In this document: positions 22,076 to 32,384 of the stretch, piece after piece | How the letters are laid out: each line of letters begins with the position of its first letter | Numbering within the stretch: position 1 is the stretch's first letter | Origin: Prorocentrum cordatum | Lineage: Eukaryota > Sar > Dinophyceae > Prorocentrales > Prorocentraceae | Direction: 5' to 3' | Assembly (NCBI GenBank): GCA_963575745.1 | Contig: CAUYUJ010014258.1 | Coordinates: 1 to 64,000, forward strand | Length of the DNA stretch: 64,000 nt | The notes under the pieces: model-generated | What the model saw: only the letters and a program-made list of their open reading frames with translations | What the model was told of the DNA's origin: nothing | Database searches by the model: none | Made by a program: the position numbers and the translations under genes

Positions 22076-23017
22076 GTACGGCCAGTTCCTGTACGACACG
22101 ATGCGGAGCCGCCACGACTACGACGAGACGATCAATGCTGTGGTGGACGCAAATCGTGACCTTCGACACCGGCTAGACGCTGCGTGGGACATCTCCTTCA
22201 CGTGGAAGCACCTCACGCCGGGCTCGAACCACCGGGCGATGCCGGAGGCGCTGCTGCTCGCCTCTGTGAGCTTGGCGCTGGCGTGGGGCTGGCGCGACGT
22301 CGCCGGCTGCCTGCTCCTCGGCTTCTTCGGGATGATGAGGCCCTTCGAGTTCCTGAGGCTGAGGTTCGGGGACCTCGTGCTCCCCTCGCGGACGTTGGAA
22401 CGTCTGCAATCGATGTATGTGCACGTGGGTGCGCCCAAAATGAGACGCTTGGGCGCACGCCGCGAGCACATCAGGATAGATGTCCCGCAGGTTGCGTGTT
22501 TCTTCGAGGCCCTCTCTCTGCGGTCCTCCCCTCGCGTCCCTCTCATGCATGGTGGTGCCCGTGTTTTCAGATCATGTCTGGATGCCCTCATGATTTTTTC
22601 GGAATTAAACATTCAGACAAAGTTGGCATCACCCCCGCGCCCCTCCGTCCGGGAGGGGCCACTTTTTGGTATAGGCTCACAGATTCGCCAGACTGGGTTC
22701 GCTACAGGGGTAGGTGGCTCTCCAGTAGGATGTTGGATATTTGCATCAAAGAGGTCGGGGCTAGTACGCTCCTCGCGGACCTCCCGAGCCCCCTCCGTAG
22801 CAAGGTCCGGCTTTTCGCCGAGGCTGCCGGCGACCTCCTTTTCGAGGCCACCTGGCAGCTTCTGTCTTCGAGTCGTTTGCCGAGGCCGAGCGACGTCGAC
22901 CCCCGCCCTTCCGGTCACCGTCCTCGTGTGCCGCCGCCGCTGCCAACGGAGCTCTTCGGTGCCCGCTTCGCTCCTCCCTCCTCCGCCCCTTCTTCCACCA
23001 TGAGCGGTTTTGGCTAG
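21693..23017 (+). pseudogene. ORF3, tyrosine recombinase (YR) with one frameshift and a Tyr-to-Cys change
   Basis: ATG at 21693 opens the frame overlapping the end of ORF2 (MEVSRVSSPGQ). The N-terminal SAM-like part includes WDLFIPMDPATVARYLAKYG (22024-22083). The first catalytic Arg is in FFGMMRPFEFLRLRFGDLVL (codon 22338-22340). A frameshift near 22600-22625 moves the rest to another frame: ITPAPLRPGGATFWYRLTD (box II Arg codon 22646-22648; Ala where many family members have His), then RYRGRWLSSRMLDICIKEV. In the last block the position expected to hold the nucleophilic Tyr is Cys (TGC, 22742-22744). The stop is at 23015-23017, inside B1. The enzyme would integrate the circular cDNA. Cys could not substitute for Tyr in the known mechanism, so this copy is inferred dead. 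Confidence 0.82.
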
Positions 23018-23143
23018 TCGAGGCCGGCCCCAACTGAGGCCGCCCTCGAGCTGTCAGATGTTTGCAGAGGCAGTGGTGAGCCCAGAAAAGTGCATCGGCC
23101 TTGGGTTTAAGAGGAGCTTTCTCAGCAGAGGAAGGGCATCGCT
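23010..23143 (+). repeat. Split direct repeat B1
   Basis: 134 bp starting ttggctagtcgaggccggcc and ending gaagggcatcgct. Matches 23207-23340 except at four positions. It contains the stop codon of ORF3. Confidence 0.92.
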
Positions 23144-23206
23144 GATTGCAGTGATTCCTCGACGCGCGGGGGCTCTGGCTTCAAGCTCTCCCGTGCCCGC
23201 CCACCC
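23144..23206 (+). repeat. Split direct repeat A2
   Basis: The first 45 bases (23144-23188) are identical to A1 at 15886-15930. The next 18 bases diverge. It sits between B1 and B2 with no spacer from B1. Confidence 0.92.
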
Positions 23207-23340
23207 TTGGCTAGTCGAGGCCGGCCCCAACTGAGGCCGCCCTCGAGCTGTCAGATGTTTGCAGAGGCAGTGGTGAGCCCTGAAAAGTGCATCGGCCTTG
23301 GGTTTAAGAGGAGCTTGTTCGGCAGAGGAAGGGCATCGCT
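23207..23340 (+). repeat. Split direct repeat B2 (right end)
   Basis: 134-bp copy of B1 (four differences, at the ccc(a/t)gaaaag site and three in the agctt...gcagagg stretch). Immediately followed by TATG microsatellite DNA. Confidence 0.92.
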
Positions 23341-23640
23341 GTATATGTATGTATATCTGTATATGTACATGTATATGTATATATACATGTGTGTATGTAT
23401 GTATGTATATATATATATAGATGTATATATGTGCATATTATTCCATAACTATATGTATTCGCATATGTACATGTACATGTGCATATACATGTACATGTAC
23501 ACGTTTATGTCTATTAATTTGTACATGCGTATGCATGTGTAAACGCACATGTTTATGTTACTGTGTTTGTATATCTATACGTTTATGTGCATGCATATCG
23601 TCGCTTTTACATATTATTGTATAAACACATCAATCAGACG
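23341..23640 (+). repeat. TATG-type microsatellite field, right side
   Basis: Continuation of the array that precedes the element: gtatatgtatgta words, acatgtacatgt runs and a (TA)n patch at 23407-23419. Confidence 0.9.
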
Positions 23641-25260
23641 CATATATGTTTACAAGGACGACAGAGAAAGCGCGGGTCAACCGACGCGAATTCCCACCAA
23701 ACGCGTTTCTGCCAAATCGGGCCACTGTTGCGTTCAAAGCTGAATGGCTCCAGCGGTCAACCCAGATCTGCCGGCACGCAAGTTGATAAGATCTCAAAGG
23801 ATTTTGAGGCCATCTTTGTGTTGATTTCTTGATCGCAGGCAGGGCTGCCGTGCCCACTCTTTCCCTGAGCGGACGCCCCCAACGTAAGGACAACAACACG
23901 CATGCCGCAGCCCTGCCTGTGCTTTGCGCTGGCCGCGTGAGGCCCCGCCTGCTCCCGCCCTTTCTCTGTTAATTAAAGCTGTGCGCGTCCCGCGGAGCTT
24001 TTAGCGGAAGAGGCTCGCTCTCGCCCTGCAGGTCAAAAAAGTGCTGCGTTTTGCACGTGTCGGTCTTGTTCGGAGTAGGAACAGGATTGCGGAGTCGCTC
24101 CAATCCCTTAGTTCCGACGTTGCGGAGCGAACGTATCGTCGCGAAAAACCGCGACAGGGGTCCTAGACCATGTGTCGCCCATCCCGCGCACCTCCCGCTG
24201 GATTCCGTAAAAAGCAACGAAGAAAACAGTAGGATGCGATATGATACGAAGTTGCCACAACTCGTGTCCACATGCGTTGCCCACGGCAAGGCGCTCAGAG
24301 CGCAAAGGAATGCGGAAGCAGTGAGTCTCGAAATAAGTCAACATGCGACGTGCACGAGGCGAGGGGGAGAGGGAGAGGGAAGGGAGGAGGGAGGGAGAGG
24401 GAGACCGAGCAACCAGCACAACGAGAGCGACCTTGCTATTCTCGCCGTGATTCGAAATCAATTGCAGCTAATGGCGGGTGAGCCACGCAAGCATCTCGAC
24501 CATACCGCTGCCAAACTCCCGCAGCGTCCGCGGTAGCGTTATGCCGGGCTGCACAGGAAGCAGCGGATGTACAACATGCTGCCAGGGTTCGACGTGCTAA
24601 CTCTGGAGCCGTGCTCTCGCAAAGCGCGGACTCCAGAGCAACGAAGCACGACAACCGCGTCTGGGGCACGGGGCGGGGCAGACGCAAGTGCCTGTAGCCC
24701 AACTCCGTTGTGCACGGGCACGGCGCGAAAGGCGCGAGGCTGTCCTCGCCGCGAGCGCACCCGAGTGGGCACGGAGCTCGGCGTTCAGAACGGCGAGCTG
24801 TCGCCCAACTGTCGCACAGCGCTCTGCAGAGCGAAGCCCACGCCCTGGGAGGCACAGGCGGCGCGAGGCCGTGAAGCACCTGCAGCGCCCGAGGCGTGCG
24901 GCGGCTTGGAAAGAGGTGGGTGGGAGAGGCGAGAGGGAGTGAGAGAGTGCCAGGGTGGTGCGCCGCTGGCTGGGCAGCGCCAGCAGCTGACGGCACTGCC
25001 GCTGCCACTGCGACCGAGGCGCCGGCTCAGTGGACAAACCCTGGACCGACTGGGCAACCGAGGGGCCCGCCGCCACATCGCATGACTCGAGGCAGGTCTG
25101 GGCCGCGTGAAGGGTCAGGACGAAGTTCTTCTGGTACCACTCCGACTCCGCGCCCGAGTGACGTCTACCCAGCCAGCCACTGCACAGCCCTGCCGCTGCC
25201 TGGGGGCCGAAACGGTGGGAATCGTGAGATCATCGATTGTCACGGGCGTTGTCTTCGGTC
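23641..25260. other. 1.6 kb without recognisable gene
   Basis: Mixed composition to about 24340, then a G/A-rich patch (24362-24406), then GC-rich DNA to 25200. Frames open on both strands at 24436-25085 give Ala/Arg/Ser-rich translations that conflict with each other. I see no domain, codon signature or repeat that decides between them. Confidence 0.5.
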
Positions 25261-25263
25261 TGG

Positions 25264-25306
25264 TCGAGAACACATTTATATATATATATATATATGTATG
25301 CATGCA

Positions 25307-25337
<31 letters not shown>

Positions 25338-25410
25338 ATGGATGTATGTCTGTCTGTCTGTCTGTCTGTATGTATGTATGTATGTTTGTATGTATGTATA
25401 TACTTATAAC
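25264..25410 (+). repeat. (TA)n, (TGTC)n and (TATG)n microsatellites
   Basis: A short (TA)n run, then gtctgtctgtctg tetranucleotides (25306-25370) and tgtatgtatg to about 25400. Confidence 0.95.
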
Positions 25411-25651
25411 TGTAAATCTAGACGGCTTGTGTTGATCGGAAGGGCTTCGCCATCTGCCGCCGCCGCCCCTTCATATTGCTTGCATGGCCACGCTTGGTTG
25501 GCAGGTTGCTTGGCCGGCAGGCAACTCGGCTGATGGTCTTGCTGCCTCAAGTGCTAAGCGGCAATTGCTTTGGGCTGTTTGTTTGCTGGCTGGCTGGCTG
25601 TGTGCACATGCAATCAACTACCGGGGGGGCGGTGGCCTCGCGAGTGTGGTC

Positions 25652-25654
<3 letters not shown>

Positions 25655-25686
<32 letters not shown>
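25655..25686. repeat. (TA)n microsatellite
   Basis: About 14 TA dinucleotides after tctcga. Confidence 0.95.
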
Positions 25687-25879
25687 AGTTCACGAGGCGA
25701 GGGCTCCAGGCTTCGGGAGCGCGCGCCCCTAGCTGTTTGCAGGGGTTCGTGGCTTCGAGCCCCGAGCCGAACCCCGAGGAAGCGAGGGGGGCGGGGGGAA
25801 GGGCGCAAATCGCCACCTAAACACATTCATTCCAAGGCAGAGGCGTATTTTTTCCTGCTCTGGAGAGGGGCGCTCTGTG

Positions 25880-27000
25880 GCGGGCCTCAGTGGGGTGGGT
25901 TCGTGGCGCCTCGGGGGCGCCAGCACGTAGTGATTTACTGGGGGTTGTGGTTCCGAAGGCGCCAGCTCGTGGTGATTGCGAAGGATCGTAGCCTCAGGGG
26001 GCGCCAGCCTGGTGTAATCTTGTGGAAGTCGATTAATGGAGAGGAAGCATGCTGTCGAATAATTTCCAGATGTCTAAATATGTTTCACATCTGTTTTACT
26101 TATGTTAAACGCATGTTTGAAACATTTTGAGAACATTTTGTTTCCAAATTTCAAGCACATCTTTAGTTCAATGATCGGATTGTTTGAGTCCCCATTGTCA
26201 TGGCATCAACAAGTGTAATCTACACCAGGGGCTGTGGCCGGGGGGGCCCCGTTATGGCTTGGGGAGCCCGATTGTGGAGGGCTTTGCAAGAGATGGTGGT
26301 CTCGGGAGCGCCGGGGCGTAGCAATGTACAATGGGGCTGTGGCTTCGGGGACGCAGGCTTGTTGAAATGTACAAGGGATTGCTCCTCCTCCTCCTCCTCC
26401 TCCTCCTGGCCTCGGGAGCGCGAACCTGCTGTATTTTATCAGGGACTGTTGTATTGGGAGCGCGAGCTTGGTGTGATCTGCAAGGGGTTGTGGCCTCGGG
26501 AGCGCCAGCCAGTCGTAGGTGACTCAGGACTGTAGCCTTGTGGGCGCGAGCCTGGCGTCATTTCGAATCTACGGTGGCTTGGGGAGCGCGAGCATGGCGT
26601 ACTTTAGGAGGGAGGGCGGCTCGGGGAACGCAACTCTGAAGTCATGTGCTAGGGATTGTTGCGTGGGGAGCGCGGGCACGGAGTAATTCAGGAGGCATTG
26701 CAGCTTGGGGGGCGCGAGTCTAGGGTCATGCGCGGGTTTGTGGCTTCGGCAGCGCCAGGGCGCAGTCATTTTCAAGGGGTTGTGGTTTCGGGGACGCAAG
26801 CTTGATGCCATTTGCAAGAAGGGTCTTGGTCTCTGCAGCGTGAACCTGAAGTACTTTGCAAGGGATTGTGGTCTGGGGAGCGCGAGTTTGGCGTATTTGC
26901 AAAGCATAGTGGCCTCGGGTACGCAAAGCTGGTGTACTTTACAACGGGTTATGGCGTCGGGAGCGCGAATCTGCTGGCAGCCCAAGGGATTCTGGGACTC
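25880..27000. repeat. Degenerate ~42-45 bp minisatellite
   Basis: The word cgggagcgc(g/c)agcctggtgta...gcaagggattgtggc recurs every 42-45 bp (for example gggagcg at about 26414, 26456 and 26498). The stretch 26030-26210 is an AT-rich interruption without the unit. Units differ by 10-30 percent and indels, so open frames across it are not genes. (CTC)n occurs at 26384-26406. Confidence 0.8.
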
Positions 27001-27139
27001 TCCAGTGTTACACCCGTGGAATCAGACGGCTGAACACATATCATTTTGACTCGGGCACTGCAGGTGTTGCGGGGATCTGGAACACCGACGTCTGGCAACC
27101 TGATGGCCTTACAAGAGCCGGTGGACCTCGTAGATGCTT

Positions 27140-27880
27140 GATATGTTTATGTCTATGTATGTATGTATGTTTGTTTGTATGTATGCATGCACACATGTAT
27201 GTATGTATGCATGCATGTATGAATGAATGTATGTGTACATGTACGTATGAATGCATGCACGTACGCATGTACACATGCATGTATGTCTGTTTGTTCTGTA
27301 TGTATGTATACATGTATGTATGGATGTGTGTATGTATGTATGCATGCATACATTTATGTATGTCTATATGCATGCATGCATGTATGCAGTGTTATTTATC
27401 TTGTATGTGTATGTCTATATGTGCATGCATGCATGCATGCATACATCTCTGTATGTACGTGTGTCTGTATGTCTGCCTGTCTGTCTGTCTGATTACCTGT
27501 CTGTCTGTCTGTCGGTCTGTATATATGTAGGAATGTTTGTGTGTATATGTGTAGATACGTATATATGTATTCATGTATGCATACATACGTGAATGAATGT
27601 ATGCATGTATGTATGCGTGTATGCTTGTACATATATACATACATATGAGTGTAGGTATGCATGCATGTAACTATGTAATTATGTATGCATGTATATATAC
27701 ATGTGTGCGGGTATGCATGCATGCATGCATGTATGCATGTTTGTATGTATGTGTATGTGTATGTATGTATGTATGTATGTATGTATGTATGTATGTATGT
27801 ATGTATGTATATGTATGTATGTATGTATGTATGTATACATGCATGCATGTATGTATGTATGTATGTCTGTACTTGGCTCC
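27140..27880 (+). repeat. (GTAT)n/(GCAT)n tetranucleotide array
   Basis: About 740 bp of tgtatgta and gcatgcat words, with a tgtctgtctg patch at 27475-27512 and a long pure tatg run at 27764-27835. Confidence 0.97.
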
Positions 27881-27929
27881 AACAGAAGTTTCCTTGAAAA
27901 CTCGCAAGAATAATAATATGTATGTAAAC

Positions 27930-28310
27930 CCGTCGGCAAGATGAAAAGTCGCGCGCGCGTGCTCAGCGTTCGCACGCACGCGATCCCAAGACGTCCCATG
28001 GCCACAACATGCTTCCAGGAATGCCTCAGGCCACGGACGATAACGTCCAGAGGACCCAGGATGATGCCACCCCAACGCGATCCCGCCATGGATTCTGGAC
28101 CGTGTCAGGCCGACTCGCAGATGACGCAACACATGAGCAACGCGTGACGCCGAGATGGCCCGATGGCAACAAGATGGATCCAAGCGCACCCAGGGTGGCC
28201 TCATAATGATCACGCGATGGTTGCGTGATCCAAACATGACCGGGATATGATCTCAAGATGACCTGAAGACGACCCCAACACGGCAATAATACTGCAACTT
28301 ATGAGCCCCA
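27930..28310. repeat. Degenerate GATGxCC-type repeat
   Basis: Phrases such as ccaggatgatgccacc, ccgagatggcccgatgg, caagatggatcc and tcaagatgacctgaagac recur at roughly 20-35 bp spacing. Diverged; no gene. Confidence 0.5.
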
Positions 28311-28642
28311 TCTTACTTCGAGCCGATCCCAGCATGGTGGGATCCGTGAACGACCCGGGATTTTGGTCTACCCCATTTTTAATGGGTGGGATTTTGATCG
28401 TCCTGAACTAAACTTATAATATTAAAGCGGAATAAGCCAGGCGGGATCCCGCCCGGCCCACGGAGGAAGACAACATTGCTAGGCTTCTACGGGGGGTAGG
28501 GGGTTCGGAAGGGGCGTCGTTAAATTCCGCTGACATTGGCAAGCCTTCCAGCGGCCTTCCCCCGTCTTCCGCCTCGTTTTACTTCCGTCGACTTCCGCGG
28601 GCCAGCGTCGTGATGAAAATTCAAGGAACTTTCAATGGGCCG
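28311..28642. other. Spacer, no gene seen
   Basis: Mixed composition with two short inverted words around tgatcacgcgatggttgcgtgatc just upstream (28207-28230) and a GC-rich middle. Nothing supportable as a gene. Confidence 0.5.
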
Positions 28643-28842
28643 ATGTATGCATGTATGTATGTATGTATGTATGTATGTGTGTATGTTTGTATGTATGTAT
28701 GCATGTATGTACGTATACATCTATGTATGCATGCCTGTATGTATGTACGTACGTATCTATACACATACTTGTATCTACATGGAGAGGTAACTGTATAACA
28801 AGAGAAAGTGAGAGAAATAGCGAGAGAGAGAGAGAGACGGGG
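28643..28842 (+). repeat. (TATG)n then (GA)n microsatellites
   Basis: tgtatgtatg from 28643 to about 28765, then gagagagaga at 28823-28837. Confidence 0.95.
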
Positions 28843-30289
28843 GATCTTTATATCAATCTGTACTTGTGCCTTGCACGTGCGGCCACTGGGAGGGGAACCG
28901 TGGCCGTGGCCGCCTGCGCGTTGGGGACATCACGAGAGTCACTGCGCGCTCCGCGCGCGTCTGCGGGGGAAGGGCGGGGTGGGGGTGGGAGGGGGGCCGG
29001 CAAGAGGCCGGGAGGCACTCGTGGTCCGAGGAGGCCGCCTTCCCTCCTCCCCCCTCCGCGGCTGCCCTGCCCCTCCGCTTCTCGCGTGCCGCGGCGTGCA
29101 CGCTCAATTTGCTGCGCCGTGGCCCCGTGCTGCGCGACCGACCCGCGCGAGCGCCAGGTCCGCGACAAACAGCTGCTGCGGGGGGGGGGGATTGGCGCGA
29201 GGGGGGTTTGCGGGCGGACCGGTGGAGCGCGACGGGGGCGGAAGGCCGCAGCGCGGGGGCGGAGGGGTGCCCGCGGGAGGGCGGCGGCCTGGGCGGACGT
29301 CGAGGCCCCGAGGCTCGCTGAGGTCGAGCCTCTGCGCCCTCCTCGGGTCGCCGCGTCCGGCCCCCGCCCCCCCCCCCCTCTCCCGAGATTCTTTGCCAGA
29401 GCCCCCTCTTGGGCTTGACCGGGCTCGCTCGGGGAAGCGCAAGCACGGATCAGGGCGCGCGGAGTAGCGACAGGTCCCGTTTCCGTGCAACATCGGCGCG
29501 CTCCGTGGCCAGATCAGGCGGTTTTGGCCTCACGTCTCAGGGGGGCACCTTCCCCGATCCGAGCTTGTGCTTCAGACCCGCGCAGAAAAGACCACTCGGA
29601 TGCGTCATCCCTTCAGCCGTCGTCGTTGACGTTTCTCATGCTTGCCACGTGCTCTTTCTTTGAAACTGTTAGCCCCACCATCTGTGCAGCAGTGCCGGAT
29701 ACCGCCGCCTCTGCAATGGCGTCGGGGTCGGCCCTGCAGCGCACCATGCGTCATCGCTTCCGTTGGACCGCCGATTTCTCGGCCGATCCGTGGACCTGGC
29801 GCCCGCGCGCCAGAGCCGCGCACCCGCAGCCCATGCCGGCGGGTGCCCGATCCGTGGGGTCGGCCTGGCGCCCCTCGAGGACGAAGGCCGAGAGGCAGCG
29901 AGGCCGCTCGCGGGCCGTGGCAGCGGCGGCGGCCCCGGCCCCCGCGGTGCCCCCCGGCGCCCGCAGATTCGTCCATTCCAGCGGCGACATCTACGAGGCG
30001 CCTCCGCTCGAGGGGGGGCCGCCCGGGGTGGTCCTGCCGCTGCCGCTGCCGCTGCCGCGCGCGCCGCGGCCGCGCCGCTGGCGAGCGCAACGCGGCGCGA
30101 ACCCTTCCGCGTGCTCCTGTCTCCTCCCCCCGCTGCCTCCCCCGTGCTGACGTGGGGGGGGGGCTTCCTCACCCGCGCCACGGGGGGGGGGGCATGGCCC
30201 CTCGGACTGGAGCCTCTGGCGCGACACGGCCAACAGACCAGACTCGTTTGGAGCCAGTACTCGGCCACCACAATACAGTGCCGTTTCTA
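28843..30289. other. GC-rich region without recognisable gene
   Basis: About 1.4 kb at high GC with G8-G11 and C9 runs (29180, 29371, 30153, 30182). Overlapping open frames on both strands are Pro/Arg/Ala/Gly-rich. The codon pattern does not single out one frame and I recognise no domain. Confidence 0.5.
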
Positions 30290-30317
30290 ATACATGCTCC
30301 GCGTGCGGATCATGTAT
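30290..30317. other. Near-perfect hairpin, 13-bp arms
   Basis: atacatgctccgc and gcggatcatgtat are inverted copies with one mismatch around a 2-base loop. It lies at the change from GC-rich to AT-rich DNA. Confidence 0.75.
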
Positions 30318-30639
30318 AAACAATGCATGGATGTAGTAATAAAAGTAACGATGAGTTCATGCATATTTTTTCCTTATTAATCATGTATTAAACATCCGAT
30401 ATATTCTAAGAAAACCCACGCATGAAAAACTGCCCTGTAGCTATGAAGTGGGTGGGCGCGATGTCTGGAGTCGCTCAGAGACGCTGTCTTGCCCTCCCCC
30501 CCCTGTGCCTCCGCTGCCGCGCCCGCCCCACTCCGGGCCGCCCGGGTCCGCCCCCTCGTCCCCAGCTGCCGCCCGTCGCCGCCTCCGTCGTGGCGGCGGG
30601 CCCCCGCGCTCGCCCCGCACTGCGTCCTCGAGCCGTCTC

Positions 30640-30972
30640 TCCCTCCCTCTTCCCCCCCCCCCTTCTTCCCTCGTGTGCTGCTGCTGCTGTTGCCTGGCAA
30701 GGAGTCACGGAGTGCGCACGCGCGAAGCCCCTCGGCTAACAACAACCCCCCTTCTTCCGCGCCGTCCTCGCCCCCCGTCTCCTCCTGCCAGTCGCCGCTG
30801 CCGCGGCTCCTGGTTCAGCGCCCTCCCTCCTGCCCGCCTCTCCTGCTCCTGCTCCGTCCCCCGTCCTCCCTTTCTCCTCCCTTTCTCCTCCTCCTCCTCC
30901 TCCTCCTCACCCTCCTCCTCTTCCTCCTCACCCTCCTCCTCCTCCTCCTCCTCCTCCTCCTCCTCCTCCATC
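30640..30972 (+). repeat. Pyrimidine-rich DNA ending in (CTC)n
   Basis: Increasingly pure ctc/cct triplets, with pure runs at 30888-30908 and 30939-30969. It ends just before the spliced-leader-like sequence. Confidence 0.9.
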
Positions 30973-30980
30973 CGTCTTCC

Positions 30981-31002
30981 TTCGTAGCCATTTTTGGTTC
31001 AG
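30981..31002 (+). other. Spliced-leader-like sequence (possible retroposed SL relic)
   Basis: Contains cgtagccatttttggttcag. The dinoflagellate trans-spliced leader has the core CGTAGCCATTTTGGCTCAAG; the copy here differs by one extra T and two transitions in that core. There is no GT donor directly after it as an SL RNA gene would need. It precedes the second LINE-type element, so it may mark the 5' end of a retrotransposed, trans-spliced transcript. Confidence 0.55.
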
Positions 31003-31149
31003 GATGCCTGTTTCCGCGGAAGCAAAGTGGATACCGCTGATTCCACGGCCAGCTTTCAATGTCTTGTGAGCGCCTGCAGGAGCAAGTCCCGCCTCCCGCA
31101 GACTGTCTGGTGGGTAAACGGTAGACCTTCACGTTCCTGTCAGGCTAGC

Positions 31150-31791
31150 TGCACACATGTCTGCGAATGATGCCGGAAATAAGAAGGCCAACAAGAATTT
31201 TGGGGGCACCGATCGGATCGGCCTGGCGGTCATGTTCGTGATGGCTCTCGGTCCGCTGCTCCTGATGCGCGGGAGGACGACAGGTCCCGCTCCAGTCGTG
31301 CCAACAGCGACGATGAGGATAGAATTAATCCAGCTGGGTTGGACACAGATCAAGCACGCATCGACTTACAATTTGAGGCCGAGTTGAAATGATTCAAGAT
31401 GGATCTCACAGAGATGTCTCAGTCAATGCAAACACGGCAGCTGGACGAGCCAGCGACCATGTCATGGCGGCGATCGAGGCTTTGGAGAATGCGGTCCAAA
31501 CAGCCAAGCACGTTCAAAGCTCAAGTGGAAGCGTCGTTCAGGCCAGAGATTGATGCGCTCGGGAAGCGGTTTCAGGCTCAGCTTAACACCCTCTCTGCGA
31601 CAGTGGAAGTTATTGGTGGACGTACCAACAACATTGCAGCTGAACTGGCAGAGATGCGATCCTCCTTGGACGAAGTGCGGCGTGAATGGGCACTTGCATA
31701 TCGGGCGCTTCCTCCTTCTAAACGACCTAGTGTTGGTCTGGTTTCCAGCGCGATGTTGGCGGCACCGTCCTCAAGATGGTGGCGCCCGTGA
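31150..31791 (+). pseudogene. ORF1-like coiled-coil protein of the second LINE-type element
   Basis: One frame reads SRSAAPDARDDRSRSSRANS and DDEDRINPAGLDTDQARIDL up to a TGA at 31390-31392. Directly afterwards, in the same frame, FKMDLTEMSQSMQTRQLDE continues to the stop at 31789-31791. Residues coded by about 31520-31690 (EIDALGKRFQAQLNTLSATV, then NNIAAELAEMRSSLDEVRRE) have heptad-like spacing of Leu/Ile/Val and look like a coiled coil, as in LINE ORF1 proteins that trimerise on the element RNA. A single stop splits it. Confidence 0.55.
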
Positions 31792-32372
31792 TCGTCAAGA
31801 AAGTTGATGTGGCCTCTTCTGTTGACACGTGGCTCCAAGATGCGGATGTTGACGGTGGCAGCTCGTCGGCGAAGATCTCGAGCGCATCTTCACGGTTCAA
31901 TTTGCTGGAGCAGTGGCAATCGCTGGTCGGCGTGTCGCCCAAGCGCTGGGTGCCCCTCGTCTGTGGATGCGCTTTTGTGCCCCTGCTGCGTCCGGTGGTA
32001 CTAGTCAGATACATGTGGGCCCCGACAAAAGTCCGTTCCAGATCAAATTCAAGTTCGCTGGCTAAACAAATGGTGTGGCTGGTCTTCGTGACCAATACTT
32101 GGGTGCCAAGCTCTGATTCGATCGTTAGAGCGGCTGGGCCACGGAGACTTGGAGCCCGATTCTTCGCTGGAAGCGGCAAGCTGGTCGTGATTTTATTTTT
32201 CCTATTTGCACGATGCTGCTCCCGCGTCCCGCGGTTGGACTGGTGCTGATGTGCCGCGCTGCTTCGAGCGCATCTTCGCGCCCAGCGCTGCACCAGAGTG
32301 GTCTCTTGAGCCCATTCGACGACATCTTTGTGAAGGCTGCGCAAGGTGGGGGGGGGGGGCCCAAACCCGAGG
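31776..32372 (+). pseudogene. Coding-like fragments between ORF1 and endonuclease
   Basis: VDVASSVDTWLQDADVDGG (from about 31803) and, in another frame, VQIHVGPDKSPFQIKFKFAG (about 32006-32065) are protein-like and occupy the same place as the TSIVV...FIFQFKDES block of the first element. A G12 run (32346-32357) lies at the end. Confidence 0.4.
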
Positions 32373-32384
32373 AGCTTGCGTTCG

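Larger units (their letters stand above)
15886..23340 (+). mobile_element. Tyrosine-recombinase retrotransposon (DIRS/PAT/Ngaro order) with complete split direct repeats
   Basis: Structure: A1 (15886-15930), ORF1 (Gag-like), ORF2 (RT, RNase H, methyltransferase-like), ORF3 (tyrosine recombinase), B1 (23010-23143), A2 (23144-23188 plus 18 bp), B2 (23207-23340). A1 and A2 share 45 identical bases; B1 and B2 are 134 bp each with four differences. Both outer flanks are the same TATG-type microsatellite and I see no target-site duplication, as expected for recombinase-mediated insertion. Split direct repeats are known in Ngaro-, PAT- and kangaroo-type elements; a methyltransferase-like domain is known in DIRS and PAT elements. 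Frameshifts in ORF1 and ORF3 and altered catalytic residues in RT and recombinase suggest it is now inactive. Confidence 0.9.

Noticed and set aside
24436-25085. Gene in the GC-rich spacer (172-190 codons on either strand)
   Set aside because: Opposite-strand frames overlap completely, codon bias favours neither, and the translations are compositionally simple.
27392-27944. Tyr/His- or Met/Cys/Val-rich proteins
   Set aside because: Translations of TATG/GCAT tetranucleotide arrays.
28853-30323. Genes in the GC-rich region, up to 225 codons
   Set aside because: Up to four overlapping open frames at the same place, all Pro/Arg/Ala-rich; openness is explained by GC content.
30981-31002. A functional spliced-leader RNA gene
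   Set aside because: The leader is mutated and is not followed by a GT donor or the rest of a short SL RNA; no 5S gene or tandem SL unit is present. A relic is the better reading.
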